Below are positions 42,593-51,943 of a DNA stretch of 64,000 nucleotides, in pieces. Origin of the DNA: Mycolicibacterium sp. ND9-15 (GTDB lineage: Bacteria > Actinomycetota > Actinomycetes > Mycobacteriales > Mycobacteriaceae). Where the stretch lies: assembly GCF_035918395.1 (NCBI RefSeq), contig NZ_CP142362.1, positions 3,323,501 to 3,387,500 of the forward strand, in the 5' to 3' direction. Position numbers and translations under genes: made by a program. Every line of letters begins with the position of its first letter. Position 1 is the stretch's first letter. The notes beneath the pieces are model-generated. The model searched no databases, was not told where the DNA came from, and worked only from the letters and a program-made list of their open reading frames with translations.

Positions 42593-44554
42593 GTGGTTGA
42601 CTCCGTAGACCCCGTCCTCGATGCCCTGCGCTGCGCGCCGGCCATCGCACCGCCACCGCAACGCCGGCGCGCGAGCTCGGACCTGTGGCGGATGCTGCCG
42701 TACCTGATGCCGTACCGGGCGCGGTGGATCGCGATGGTGACCGTCGCGGCCGCCAGCCTCGCCGCCACGGTGTCGATCCCGCTGATGACCAAAGCCGTCA
42801 TCGACGGCCCCGTTCGGCACCAGGACCAGCAGGGTTTGTGGCTGCTGGGCGCCGCCGCCATGGGCGTCGGCATCACCGAGGCCGTGCTGTGGTTCATCCG
42901 GCGCTGGCTGGCCGCCCGCGCGACGATGGGCGTCGAGGCCGACATCCGCAAGGACCTCTACTCGCGACTGCAGATCCTGCCGATGAGCTTTCACGGCCGC
43001 TGGCAGTCCGGTCAGCTGCTGTCGCGGATCATGAACGACCTCAGCACGATTCGCCGCTTCATGTCGTTCGGATTGCTGTTCCTGTTGCTCAACGGCTTAC
43101 AGATCGCGGTGGTGACGGCCATCCTGCTGGCGATGTACTGGCCGCTGGGTGTGGTCGTGGTGGTGTCGATCGTGCCGATCACGCTGACCGTCCTGCATTT
43201 TCAGCAGGAGTACACGCGGCTGTCGCGGCTGGCTCAGGACCAGGCCGGCCACGTCGCCACCCACGTCGAGGAGTCCGCGCTGGGGCTGCGGGTGGTGAAG
43301 TCCTTCGGTCGGGAGGACTACGTCTACGACCGGTTCGACGAACAACTCACCAATCTCTATGACACCCAGATCGATCGGGTGTCGGTGTCCGCGAAGTTCT
43401 GGACGCTGCTCGAGGTCATCCCGAACCTGACGTTGATCGTGGTGCTCGGCTTCGGTGCCTACGCCGCCGGCCACGGCCGCGTGACGATGGGCACGCTGGT
43501 CGCGTTCATCACGATGATGCTGTCGCTGGTCTGGCCGATCGCCTCGCTGGGCTTCCTGCTGTCGATGACGCAGGAGTCGTTCACCGCCGCCAGCCGGATC
43601 GCCGAAATCTTCGATGCGCCAATCGATATCGTTGACGGCCCCGTTGACCGGCCGTCTCGCGGTGGCCGCCTCGAATTGATCGACGTCGGTTTTCGCTTTC
43701 CAGACTCCGACAGAGTGGCACCGTCCGGCGAGCCGGACAGATGGACTTTGCGGCATGTCAGCGTCACCGTCGAGCCGGGCAAGACGCTCGCGCTGGTCGG
43801 GTTGACCGGGTCGGGCAAGTCGGTGCTGACCGCGCTGCTGTCGCGGTTGTACGACGTCTCCGAGGGGTCCATCCGCATCGACGGCCGCGACATCCGCGAG
43901 CTGACCCTGCCCGCCCTGCGCCAGACGGTGGCCACCGCATTCGAGGATCCCACGCTGTTCTCCATGTCGGTTGCCGAGAACCTCCGACTCGGGCGTCCGG
44001 ACGCGTCTGACGAAGAGCTGGCACGGGCCATCGAGGTCGCGGCCGCGCAGTTCGTCTACGACCTGCCGTTCGGTCTCGACACCCGCATCGGCGAACAGGG
44101 GATGAGCCTGTCCGGTGGGCAGCGGCAGCGGCTGTCGCTGGCGCGGGCGATCCTGGCGGCGCCGAAGGTCCTCGTGCTCGACGACACGCTGTCGGCGCTC
44201 GACGTGCACACCGAGGCGGTCGTCGAGGAGGCGCTGCGGCGTGTACTGCACTCCGTCACGGGAGTCGTTGTGGCGCATCGTGCTTCGACGGTGCTGCTCG
44301 CCGACAAGGTGGCCCTGCTCGAGAACGGCACCATCACCCACGTCGGCACCCACGCCGAGCTGCTGGCCGAGGTCCCGCAGTACCGCTATCTGCTGGCCGC
44401 CGATGACCAACTCGACGACGGCACCGAACGGGCATGCGCGTGGGAGGACGACCGGGACCGCAGCCGGCTCGACCACGCCGTCGAGGAGCAGGAGGCGCTG
44501 GAACGCGACCGCGCGCGGCGGCGGTTCGCCACCTCGGAGGCCGAGCGCCGATGA
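42593..44554 (+). CDS. ABC exporter half-transporter, first subunit
   Basis: A 653-residue membrane-spanning plus ATPase protein. Six hydrophobic segments occupy roughly residues 35-330. Then come Walker A GLTGSGKS, the signature LSGGQRQR and Walker B VLVLDDTLSALD. The residue after Walker B is Asp where the catalytic Glu normally sits, so this subunit supplies the degenerate site of a heterodimer. A charged tail of about 60 residues follows. It starts at GTG 42593 and overlaps the next gene by ATGA, so the two are made together. It resembles the Rv1273c/Rv1272c-type pairs of M. tuberculosis; that identity is from memory and not certain. Confidence 0.85.
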   Translation: MVDSVDPVLDALRCAPAIAPPPQRRRASSDLWRMLPYLMPYRARWIAMVTVAAASLAATVSIPLMTKAVIDGPVRHQDQQGLWLLGAAAMGVGITEAVLWFIRRWLAARATMGVEADIRKDLYSRLQILPMSFHGRWQSGQLLSRIMNDLSTIRRFMSFGLLFLLLNGLQIAVVTAILLAMYWPLGVVVVVSIVPITLTVLHFQQEYTRLSRLAQDQAGHVATHVEESALGLRVVKSFGREDYVYDRFDEQLTNLYDTQIDRVSVSAKFWTLLEVIPNLTLIVVLGFGAYAAGHGRVTMGTLVAFITMMLSLVWPIASLGFLLSMTQESFTAASRIAEIFDAPIDIVDGPVDRPSRGGRLELIDVGFRFPDSDRVAPSGEPDRWTLRHVSVTVEPGKTLALVGLTGSGKSVLTALLSRLYDVSEGSIRIDGRDIRELTLPALRQTVATAFEDPTLFSMSVAENLRLGRPDASDEELARAIEVAAAQFVYDLPFGLDTRIGEQGMSLSGGQRQRLSLARAILAAPKVLVLDDTLSALDVHTEAVVEEALRRVLHSVTGVVVAHRASTVLLADKVALLENGTITHVGTHAELLAEVPQYRYLLAADDQLDDGTERACAWEDDRDRSRLDHAVEEQEALERDRARRRFATSEAERR

Positions 44555-46371
44555 CGACGACGGAATGGCGCGGCAAGTTCGAAGAACAGCAGGACGACCT
44601 GCCCATCGACGAGAGCGTCGACCGACGGCGAGAGGCGCGCGTTCTGCTGGGCTCGCTGCTGCGGCCCTACCGTCTGGCCGTCGCGCTGCTCGCCCTCGTC
44701 GTCGTGGTGGAAAATGCGGCGCGCCTTTCGGTTCCGATCCTCGTGCAGCGCGGCATCGACCGCGGCATCCCGCCGATCGTCGAGGGCGGCCCGGCTCACA
44801 CGCTGCTGATGATCGTCGGCACCCTCGCCGTCGTCGTGCTGGTTCAGGCCACCAGTCGGATCTTCTTCCTGCGGCGCTCGGGCCGCATCGGGCAGAAGGT
44901 ACTCGTGGAGTTGCGCCGCAGGGTGTTTCGGCACTTCCAGCGCCTCGACATCGCGTTCCACGACCGCTACACCTCGGGCCGGGTGGTGAGCCGGTCCACC
45001 AACGACGTCGAGGCCATCCAAGACATGCTGGAGACCGGTTTCGACAGCCTGGTCACCGCTGTACTCACGCTTTTCGGCACCGCGGTCCTGCTCGTCGCGC
45101 TCGACTGGCGGCTCGGATTGATGTGCCTGGGTGCGTTCCCGGTGCTGGTCGCGCTGGTGTGGTGGTTCCGCAACGAGTCGACGAAGACGTATCGTCGGGT
45201 GCGGGAGAGCGCCGCGCTGGTGATCGTGCAGTTCGTCGAGACGATGACGGGCATCAAAGCCGTGCAGGCTTATCGCCGTGAACCGCGCAACCAGCAGATC
45301 TTCGAAGACATCGCCGATCGCTACAAGGATGACAACGAGCGCACCTTCCAACTGCTTGCGATCTTCATGCCGGGCGTCAAGCTCGTCGGCAACCTCACTA
45401 CCGGCGTGGTGCTGCTCTACGGCGGCTACCGAGTTCTCAACGGCGAGATGACCATCGGCACATTGACCGCCTTTCTGCTCTACCTGCGCATGTTCTTCGA
45501 ACCGATGCAGGAGATCTCGCAGTTCTTCAACATGTTCCAGTCCGCGGCGTCGGCGCTGGAGAAGCTCGCGGGCGTGCTGGCCGAGCGTCCGGGCATCAAG
45601 GACCCACAGCACCCCGGCACGCTGGCCGCGGTGCGTGGGGAGATCGCGTTCCGCGACGTACGTTTCGAGTACGTCCCGGGCCGTCCCGTGCTGCCCGACC
45701 TGAACTTCACGGTGGCGGCCGGGCAGACGGTCGCGCTGGTCGGCACCACCGGTGCGGGCAAGACCACGATCGCCAAGCTGATCGCCCGGTTCTACGACCC
45801 GACCTGCGGCGCAGTGACTTTGGACGGTGTCGACCTGCGTGAGCTTTCGCAGATCGAACTGCGCCGCCATGTCGTGATGGTCACGCAGGAGAACTTCATG
45901 TTCGACGGAACCATCGCCGACAACATCCGATTCGGTCGACCCGACGCCACCGACGCAGAGGTCGCCGCGGCGGCCGAAGCCGTCGGCGCCGACCGGTTCA
46001 TCGCCGCGCTGCCCAACGGCTACGACACCGACGTGGCCAAACGGGGCGGCCGGCTCTCGGCGGGACAGCGGCAACTGGTCGCGTTCGCGCGGGCGTTCCT
46101 CGCCGACCCCGCGGTGCTGATCCTCGACGAGGCGACGTCATCGCTGGACATCCCGAGTGAACGCATGATTCAGCGCGCGCTGGAGACGGTGCTGGCCGAC
46201 CGCACCGCGCTCGTCATCGCGCACCGACTGTCGACCGTGCAGATCGCCGACCGGGTGTTGGTGCTCGAGCACGGGCGGATCGTGGAGGACGGCGCGCCCG
46301 CCGACCTCATCGCCCGCGCCGACGGCCGCTATGCCGCGTTGCACCGTGCGTGGGTGGAATCGCTGGCTTGA
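44551..46371 (+). CDS. ABC exporter half-transporter, second subunit
   Basis: A 606-residue partner of the preceding gene. Its transmembrane domain lies at about residues 45-330. It has Walker A GTTGAGKT, Walker B VLILDEATSSLD with the catalytic Glu present, and a slightly altered signature LSAGQRQL. One complete and one degenerate ATP site is the normal pattern for heterodimeric type IV exporters. The start ATG at 44551 overlaps the stop of the first subunit. It is separated from the NRPS only by mobile elements and one methyltransferase, so export or import of a lipid-like product is possible but not shown. Confidence 0.88.
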   Translation: MTTTEWRGKFEEQQDDLPIDESVDRRREARVLLGSLLRPYRLAVALLALVVVVENAARLSVPILVQRGIDRGIPPIVEGGPAHTLLMIVGTLAVVVLVQATSRIFFLRRSGRIGQKVLVELRRRVFRHFQRLDIAFHDRYTSGRVVSRSTNDVEAIQDMLETGFDSLVTAVLTLFGTAVLLVALDWRLGLMCLGAFPVLVALVWWFRNESTKTYRRVRESAALVIVQFVETMTGIKAVQAYRREPRNQQIFEDIADRYKDDNERTFQLLAIFMPGVKLVGNLTTGVVLLYGGYRVLNGEMTIGTLTAFLLYLRMFFEPMQEISQFFNMFQSAASALEKLAGVLAERPGIKDPQHPGTLAAVRGEIAFRDVRFEYVPGRPVLPDLNFTVAAGQTVALVGTTGAGKTTIAKLIARFYDPTCGAVTLDGVDLRELSQIELRRHVVMVTQENFMFDGTIADNIRFGRPDATDAEVAAAAEAVGADRFIAALPNGYDTDVAKRGGRLSAGQRQLVAFARAFLADPAVLILDEATSSLDIPSERMIQRALETVLADRTALVIAHRLSTVQIADRVLVLEHGRIVEDGAPADLIARADGRYAALHRAWVESLA

Positions 46372-46531
46372 GCCTGCTTCCGCGCCGAGATCGAGATGTG
46401 CGCGATCTGATGAACTCTTCGCCGCAAGCTAAGTTTCGGCGACGCGGGATCGCCACAGATTCCCGGTCAGTATGGCGAGTCCCCGTTACTGAGTCCACCC
46501 GGTTCTAGAATCGGGTTTGTGTGATCCAGGT

Positions 46532-47372
46532 TCAGTTGATCTCGCAGGCCACCGGGGTGTGGGTGCACCTGCATGCCGCAGCGCACTCGGCTGGCGTGCG
46601 GTAGCCCAGAGCCGAGTGCCGGTGTCGGGTGTTGTGTTCGGCCTTGAAGTCCCCGATGACCACGCGGGCCTCGAACAGGGTGTTCCAGTGGTTTGCGGTT
46701 GAGGCACTCCTTCCGTAGACGGTTGTTGAATGATTCGATGTACCCGTTGTCCCATGGACAGCCCGGCGGGATGTAGGACATTCCAGCCTTGCCATTGCAA
46801 AAGCGTTGCAGCGCTTGAGAAACCATCTCGGGCCCGTTGTCGAGGCGCAGCACCTTCGGTGGCCCGCCAGCCGCAGCGAAGACCTTTGTGAGCTCCTCGA
46901 CGAGGGCCTCGCCGGTGATGGAGCGATCAACCATGTTCAGCAGCGATTCACGGGTGTGCTCGTCGATCATCGAGGCGATCTTGATGGCCTTGCCGTCGAC
47001 GGTGGAGTCGAACTGGAAGTCGATCGCCCACACCACCTTCGGTGCATCGGCGACGACGGGCGGGATCGTCGAGACCCCGGCCCGCTTGCGCGGGGAGACC
47101 ACCTTCACCTGCAGGCCCTCCTCGCGCCACAGGCGGTGGATCTTCTTCTTGTTGACCTCACGGCGCTCGTCGTAGCGCAGCGCCGCCCAGGCACGCCGGA
47201 ACCCGTGGCACGGGTGTTTGGTCGCGTAGACGCACAGCCAGGCCCGCATGTCGGCATCAGGATCAGCGGGTGTCTGCGCCAGTGGCAGCCGGCGGTAGGT
47301 GGAGCGGGCCAGCCCGACGGCTTTGCACGCCAACCGTTCCGACATGCTCAACGTGTCCTTGAGCATGTCCAC
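46532..47372 (-). pseudogene. IS3-family OrfB transposase, frameshifted
   Basis: The integrase core is clear: VWAIDFQFDSTVDGK (Asp), LRLDNGPEMVS (Asp) and CPWDNGYIESFNNRLRKECL (Glu). Shortly after, an extra base in a three-base run (about 46692-46694 on the plus strand) shifts the frame. The proper C-terminus (HWNTLFEARVVIGDF...SALGYRTPAEC) is found in the other frame and ends at 46532. The element is therefore probably unable to move by itself. Confidence 0.85.
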
Positions 47373-47395
47373 GGCGCGGCGCTTGGCGGCCGGGC

Positions 47396-47686
47396 TCAGA
47401 ATTTTCCCTTGGCGACCTCCCGCAGCGCGTCCTTCTCGAGTTCGGCTTCGGCCAGCAGCCGCTTGAGGCGGGTGTTCTGCTCGCGCAGTTCTTTGAGCTC
47501 CTTGGCGCCGTCGATGTCCATCCCGCCGTAGGTACGCCGCCAGTTGTACAGCGTCGCCGGCGAGACCTGCAGTTCGGCGGCGATCTCCTCGCCGGTCTTG
47601 CCTTCAGCAGCCAGCTCATCTGCACGGCGCAACTTGCGCACGATGTCCTCCGCGGAATTCCGCTTCCGACCAGCCATGTGTTTCAT
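47396..47686 (-). CDS. IS3-family OrfA
   Basis: About 96 residues from the ATG at 47686, preceded by GGAAGGG. It has a helix-turn-helix (EEIAAELQVSPATLYNWRR) followed by a leucine-zipper-like region (ELKELREQNTRLKRLLAEAE). The end VAKGKF is typical of the IS3/IS407 type. OrfB would normally be fused to it by a -1 frameshift. Confidence 0.85.
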   Translation of the reverse strand: MKHMAGRKRNSAEDIVRKLRRADELAAEGKTGEEIAAELQVSPATLYNWRRTYGGMDIDGAKELKELREQNTRLKRLLAEAELEKDALREVAKGKF

Positions 47687-47738
47687 CGTCCCTTCCGGCC
47701 CGACATCGGGCCACAGGACTCTAAAACCTCCCGGTCTC

Positions 47739-47854
47739 AATCAGGGGGAACACGCCAAGTAGATATGACCGGTCAGCTCGAACTCGGCCAGCGTGTTCGC
47801 GATCAGCTCGTGCAAAGCGGCTTTCGTATTAGCCCACCCGGTTCCCGACTTCTA
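47739..47854 (-). other. Short coding-like remnant between two transposons
   Basis: On the minus strand a stretch reads like LHELIANTLAEFELTGHIYLA with no start and is cut by the IS3 end. It may be the rest of a gene or element broken by the IS3 insertion. I do not recognise it. Confidence 0.3.
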
Positions 47855-48788
47855 TCAAACTAGTGCGCATGTAGGTTCGGGATCTTGGTCAGGATTTCGG
47901 CCTGGTCGGGTGGTGGGGGGTTCGGCGGCGGTGAGGGTCTGGTTGCCGGCCTGGATGGTGACGATGCGGTGGCGCCGCGCAGTGCGGACGAATTTCTTGA
48001 TGCTCCAGCTGGTTTGGTGCTCGATGTAGTGGCTGACGGCCATTGCGGCGACGACGATGCTCAGATGGGCGTCGATTGATTCGCGCAGGTGGTGGTAGAT
48101 CGGGCGGGCCTGTAGGTCGTGCTTGGACATCCGGAAGGCTTTCTCGACGTGCCAGAGCTGGTGGTAGGCATCGATGACGAACTCCGCGGATTGGTCCGTG
48201 AGGTTGGTGGTGTAGCCCTTCCATCCGGCCAGTGCTCGGCTTTTGGCCTCGAGCTCGCGGTTCACAGTCTTGGTGGCGCCGGTCAGCTTGATGAATCGGT
48301 TCCGCTTGACCGCGGCGTGCCCCTCGACAGCACGCTGGGCCTTGGCGACCTGTTCATCGATGCCGCGCAGCGTGCGCCGCGCCCGGTCGTGTCGGTACTG
48401 GTAGTGGATCACCCGATCCGGGATACCGCGGACCTTCTCCGAGGAACTCGCCGGCCAGGGCTGGGTCAGCACCAGTCCGTCGGGTATCGCCTCGTCGGGA
48501 TGTTTGTCACGCCACTCACGAACCACATCGGGAAGGAACGGGATCCTCGCGCCGAGAATGTCGGTCAGCCCGGCGGCCTGCAACGCGACCTGGTTGGCCT
48601 CGGAGATCATGCCCGCGTCGGCGACGACGGTCACATCGGTGAGCTGGTGGGCGGCCTTGAACGCGTTGATCACCGGCAGCATCGTGGCGGTCTCGGCCCG
48701 ATTACCGGCGAACGCCGCAACCGACAGTGGCAGGCCGGCCGCGTCGGTGAGCAATCCGAGGGTGATCTGTGGATCCAGCCGTCGTTCC
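47855..48788 (-). pseudogene. IS1634-family transposase, C-terminal part
   Basis: Starting after the broken junction, the frame reads KERRLDPQITLGLLTDAAG, then AFAGNRAETATMLPVI and VVADAGMISEAN. It ends with the region containing WHVEKAFRMSKHDLQARPIYH, the catalytic Glu block of IS1634/IS4-type transposases. Its N-terminal part lies at 52046-52619, on the far side of the RIT element. The gene is split and cannot function. Confidence 0.85.
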
Positions 48789-48820
48789 TTGGAGTTATGC
48801 CGACGTCGGCATAACTCCAA
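48789..48820. repeat. 32-bp perfect palindrome at left RIT junction
   Basis: Each half is TTGGAGTTATGCCGAC. It joins the flanking target bases TTGGAG to an inverted copy (CTCCAA) just before the element end. The inner 20 bases consist of two head-to-head TTATGCCGAC motifs, and TTATGCCG also occurs within the element's terminal repeats. Confidence 0.85.
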
Positions 48821-48917
48821 TTATCCCGAGGTCGTGGTTATGCCGAGCCTGGGGCAGTCGTGGTGGTGTTCGTGCAGTTCGGCGGAGGTTTCGAGGCTGG
48901 CTCGCGCGGCATAATCG
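48816..48917 (+). repeat. RIT terminal inverted repeat, left
   Basis: 102 bases, an exact reverse complement of 51944-52045. It contains TTATCCCGAG, TTATGCCGAG and, at its inner end, the inverted motif CGGCATAA. These repeated TTATGCCG-like sites are candidate recombinase binding sites. Confidence 0.9.
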
Positions 48918-48983
48918 CCCTGCGCGAAGACATGGTGTGTCTTTCTGATGGTGCATTGCTTTGCCTATCAGGAGGAGGAATCC

Positions 48984-49979
48984 ATGAGTCCCACACGCAG
49001 TACCGATGCCGGTGATCGTCTGGCGTGGATCGGTGACGTGCTCGTCGAGTACGAACGGTGGCTGGATCGTCAGCGGGGTTTGGCGCCAGTGACGGTTAGC
49101 AACTACAGCAAGTCGGTTGCGCAGTTCCTCAGGACAACGTTGACCCAGCCCGCCGAGGTCTCGGTGAGCCTTCTGGATGCCGGCATTGTCACTGCGTTCA
49201 TGGTCGAGTTCTGCAGCGACCGCAATACGAATTCGGCGAAGTCAATGGCGCGGTCGGTGCGTTCCTTCCTGCGATTCGCCCACGCCACCGGCCGCACATC
49301 GGCCGACCTGTCGGGGGCGGTTCCAGTTCCGGCGGGCTGGCATTTGGCGTCGCTTCCCAAGGCAGTACCGGCTGCAGATCTTCAGCATCTCCTGGGTGTC
49401 GCGTCACGTCACTGCGGGACTGCTACCGATCGGCGCGATTACGCGATCTTGCTGTTGTTGGCCCGACTCGGGCTCCGCAGAGGCGAAATCGCCGCTCTTG
49501 GCCTCGACGATATCGATTGGCGAGCAGGAGAACTCACCATCGTGGGCAAAGGTAGCCACGTGGAGCGGTTGCCGCTGCCATCAGAACCCGGCGAGGCGAT
49601 CGCGGCATGGCTAGTCGACGGCAGACCAGCATGCGCGACGCGATCAGTGTTTACCACCGTCAAGCCCGCAGGGCGTCCGATATCGACCGCAGTGATCGCT
49701 CACCTGGTGGCCGCGGCGTGCCGAGACGCTGGGCTGGAGCGCATAAACGCACACCGTTTCCGTCACACGCTGGCGACGCAGATGCTGCGCTCTGGGGCCT
49801 CACTGCCGGAAGTGAGTCAGGTGCTGCGCCACCGCAGTGTGCGCTCCACCGCTATCTACGCCAAGGTCGATGACGTCGCATTGCGGCCCTTGGCCCGGCC
49901 CTGGCCGACGATCACCGCGACGACAGATTCCGATGCCGGTCCAGGCATGGCGCGCCCGTGGCCGGGGGCACGGTCATGA
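48984..49979 (+). CDS. ritA: Tyrosine recombinase, first of RIT trio
   Basis: About 331 residues from the ATG at 48984. I chose this over upstream in-frame starts because AGGAGGAGG precedes it closely. The N-terminal SAM-like DNA-binding domain reads LVEYERWLDRQRGLAPVTVSNY. The catalytic domain shows Arg in ARLGLRRGEIAAL, His-x-x-Arg in HRFRHTLATQML, His in LRHRSVRS and Tyr in TAIYAKVD. It is the first gene of a three-gene operon with four-base overlaps. RIT recombinases are thought to act together in transposition; the individual roles are unknown. Confidence 0.88.
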   Translation: MSPTRSTDAGDRLAWIGDVLVEYERWLDRQRGLAPVTVSNYSKSVAQFLRTTLTQPAEVSVSLLDAGIVTAFMVEFCSDRNTNSAKSMARSVRSFLRFAHATGRTSADLSGAVPVPAGWHLASLPKAVPAADLQHLLGVASRHCGTATDRRDYAILLLLARLGLRRGEIAALGLDDIDWRAGELTIVGKGSHVERLPLPSEPGEAIAAWLVDGRPACATRSVFTTVKPAGRPISTAVIAHLVAAACRDAGLERINAHRFRHTLATQMLRSGASLPEVSQVLRHRSVRSTAIYAKVDDVALRPLARPWPTITATTDSDAGPGMARPWPGARS

Positions 49980-50929
49980 AGACTTTGCGCGAGAACGTCA
50001 TTGACTACCTCGCCACCCGCCGGGCGCTGGGATTCAAACTCGAAGGCCTGAGCAAGCTCCTGCTGAGCTTCGTCGCGTTCTGCGAGGAACGTGGAGCCAC
50101 CCGGGTCCAGAACGACCTCGCAATCCAATGGGCCACAACCTCTATCAAGGTTCCGGTCAGCGACACCCTCATAGCCCGCCGACTCGACGCGGTGCGGATC
50201 TTCGCCCGATACCAGCATGCGTTGGATCCGCTCACGCAGATCCCAGCCGAAGAGCACCGGCCTCGGCGCTACCGGTCGAAGCAGCCAAATATGCTCAGCC
50301 AGGACGATATCTGTGCGCTGCTGGACGCGACGAGCGTTCTGGAGCCAGCGTTCAAGGCGCTGACGTGGCGAACATTGATCGGGCTGCTGTCCGCCACCGG
50401 GCTACGCCCGGGCGAAGCGTGTCGGCTGGCCGTCAACGACATCAATCTGGCCGGCGGAGTGATTCAGGTGCTGGAGACGAAGTTCGGCAAGTCCCGGCTC
50501 GTGTTCATCCACCCGAGCACCGCCACCGTGCTCGCCAACTACCTGCAGTCCCGCCAAGCATGGGTCGGGGCCGGCGCCCACAGCAGCGCAACGGTTTTCC
50601 TCAACACCCGGCGCGGACCGATATGTCCTGACCGGCTCAATGTCACATTCCGTAAGATCGTCGCGGCCACCGGATTAGCCACCGCGCCGGGACGCCGGCC
50701 GGTCCGTCTGCACGATCTGCGCCACACCTTCGCCGTGACCACGATGATCGACTGGTACCGCGACGGCCAAGACGTTCAAGCGCGACTGCCACTGCTGTCA
50801 ACCTGGCTCGGCCACGTCGATCCCGCCTCGACCTACTGGTATCTGCAGGCAGTGCCCGAACTGCTCACCCTTGCCGCCGACCGCCTCGACAACGCCGCCG
50901 AAGCCTCTGCCGCGAAGGCGACGCCATGA
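49976..50929 (+). CDS. ritB: Tyrosine recombinase, second of RIT trio
   Basis: About 317 residues. The ATG at 49976 overlaps the stop of the first recombinase (ATGA). Catalytic residues are visible in SATGLRPGEACRL (Arg), HDLRHTFAVTTM (His-x-x-Arg) and TWLGHVDPASTYWYLQAVPE (His and Tyr). The aromatic Y-W-Y stretch around the nucleophile is as I recall for second-position RIT proteins. No frameshift is seen, so the trio appears intact. Confidence 0.88.
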   Translation: MKTLRENVIDYLATRRALGFKLEGLSKLLLSFVAFCEERGATRVQNDLAIQWATTSIKVPVSDTLIARRLDAVRIFARYQHALDPLTQIPAEEHRPRRYRSKQPNMLSQDDICALLDATSVLEPAFKALTWRTLIGLLSATGLRPGEACRLAVNDINLAGGVIQVLETKFGKSRLVFIHPSTATVLANYLQSRQAWVGAGAHSSATVFLNTRRGPICPDRLNVTFRKIVAATGLATAPGRRPVRLHDLRHTFAVTTMIDWYRDGQDVQARLPLLSTWLGHVDPASTYWYLQAVPELLTLAADRLDNAAEASAAKATP

Positions 50930-51924
50930 CCACCCCGACGCTGAGTTCGCTGCTGCAAGGGTTCTTCACCGACCGGCTGATGCGGCACCTGCGGGCCAGC
51001 CCGAAGACAATTGCGGCCTACCGGGACACCTTCAAGCTCCTGCTGACCTTCGCCGCCGACCAGACCAAGAGATCCCCGGCGCAGCTGGCACTCGATGATC
51101 TCGACGCCGCGATGATCGGAGCCTTCCTGAACTACCTTGACGCCGAACGGCGCAACAGCACCGCAACCCGCAACGCACGACTGGCCGCGATCCATTCGTT
51201 CTACCGCTATGCGCTGCCGCTGATGCCAGAACGCGCTCACACGGCCAGCCAGATCTTGGCGATCCCGCAACGCCGCCATGACCAGGTGACCGTGTCGTAT
51301 CTGACCAGCACCGAGACCGATGCCCTCCTGGCCGCGCCGGACCGAACCACCTGGTACGGCCGACGTGACCACGCGCTGCTGCTCACTGCCGTCACGACCG
51401 GTCTTCGGGTCTCGGAGATCACCACGCTGAGCGTCGGTGACATCACCACCACGACACCGGGAGCCGCCCTGCACACCACAGGAAAAGGCAGAAAGGAACG
51501 CAGCACACCGCTGACCAAACCCACCGCTGCCACCCTCCGCGCTTGGCTGCCAGAGGCCGGCGCTGCTGCCAGCAGTCCCGCCTTTCCGACCCAACGCAAG
51601 ACACCGATGTCAGCAGACGCGGTTCAACGCCTGGTCGCCAAACACGCGGCCGCAGCTGCGAATACATGCACATCGATAGCGGTCAAGCGCGTCACTCCGC
51701 ACACGCTGCGCCACACCGCGGCGATGGCGCTGCTGCACGCCGGCATCGACACGTCCGTGATCGCCCTGTGGCTCGGCCACGAAAGCCCGGTTACAACCCA
51801 CATCTATCTGCATGCCGACATGACCATCAAAGAACGGGCCCTCAGCCGCGTCAGCGGACCAAACACCACCCCCGGCCGTTACCGGCCCGCCGACGATCTC
51901 ATCAACTTCCTCGAACGCCTCTGA
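50926..51924 (+). CDS. ritC: Tyrosine recombinase, third of RIT trio
   Basis: 332 residues; the ATG overlaps the previous stop by four bases. Motifs: an N-terminal core-binding domain with LRASPKTIAAYRDTFKLL, Arg in VTTGLRVSEITTL, His-x-x-Arg in HTLRHTAAMAL, and LWLGHESPVTTHIYLH with His and the Tyr nucleophile. It ends 20 bases before the right terminal repeat, so the operon fills the element and carries no passenger gene. Confidence 0.88.
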   Translation: MTTPTLSSLLQGFFTDRLMRHLRASPKTIAAYRDTFKLLLTFAADQTKRSPAQLALDDLDAAMIGAFLNYLDAERRNSTATRNARLAAIHSFYRYALPLMPERAHTASQILAIPQRRHDQVTVSYLTSTETDALLAAPDRTTWYGRRDHALLLTAVTTGLRVSEITTLSVGDITTTTPGAALHTTGKGRKERSTPLTKPTAATLRAWLPEAGAAASSPAFPTQRKTPMSADAVQRLVAKHAAAAANTCTSIAVKRVTPHTLRHTAAMALLHAGIDTSVIALWLGHESPVTTHIYLHADMTIKERALSRVSGPNTTPGRYRPADDLINFLERL

Positions 51925-51943
51925 CCCCCAACACGAGCGACCA

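Larger units (their letters stand above)
46491..47738 (-). mobile_element. IS3-family insertion sequence, frameshifted
   Basis: An element of about 1.25 kb with imperfect terminal repeats. Read inwards, they are GAGTCCACCCGGTTCTAGA from 46491 and GAGACCGGGAGGTTTTAGA ending at 47738. It has the orfA/orfB layout of the IS3 family. The exact outermost bases and target duplication are not certain. Confidence 0.75.

Noticed and set aside
44386..46074. 562-codon minus-strand open frame opposite the ABC genes
   Set aside because: Shadow of the ABC exporter frames; no membrane or enzyme motifs.
48984..51924. Tn554-type transposon or integrated phage
   Set aside because: All three proteins are 317-332-residue tyrosine recombinases. 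Tn554 has one much larger and one small non-recombinase partner. There is no tRNA target, excisionase or phage gene. The RIT layout fits better.
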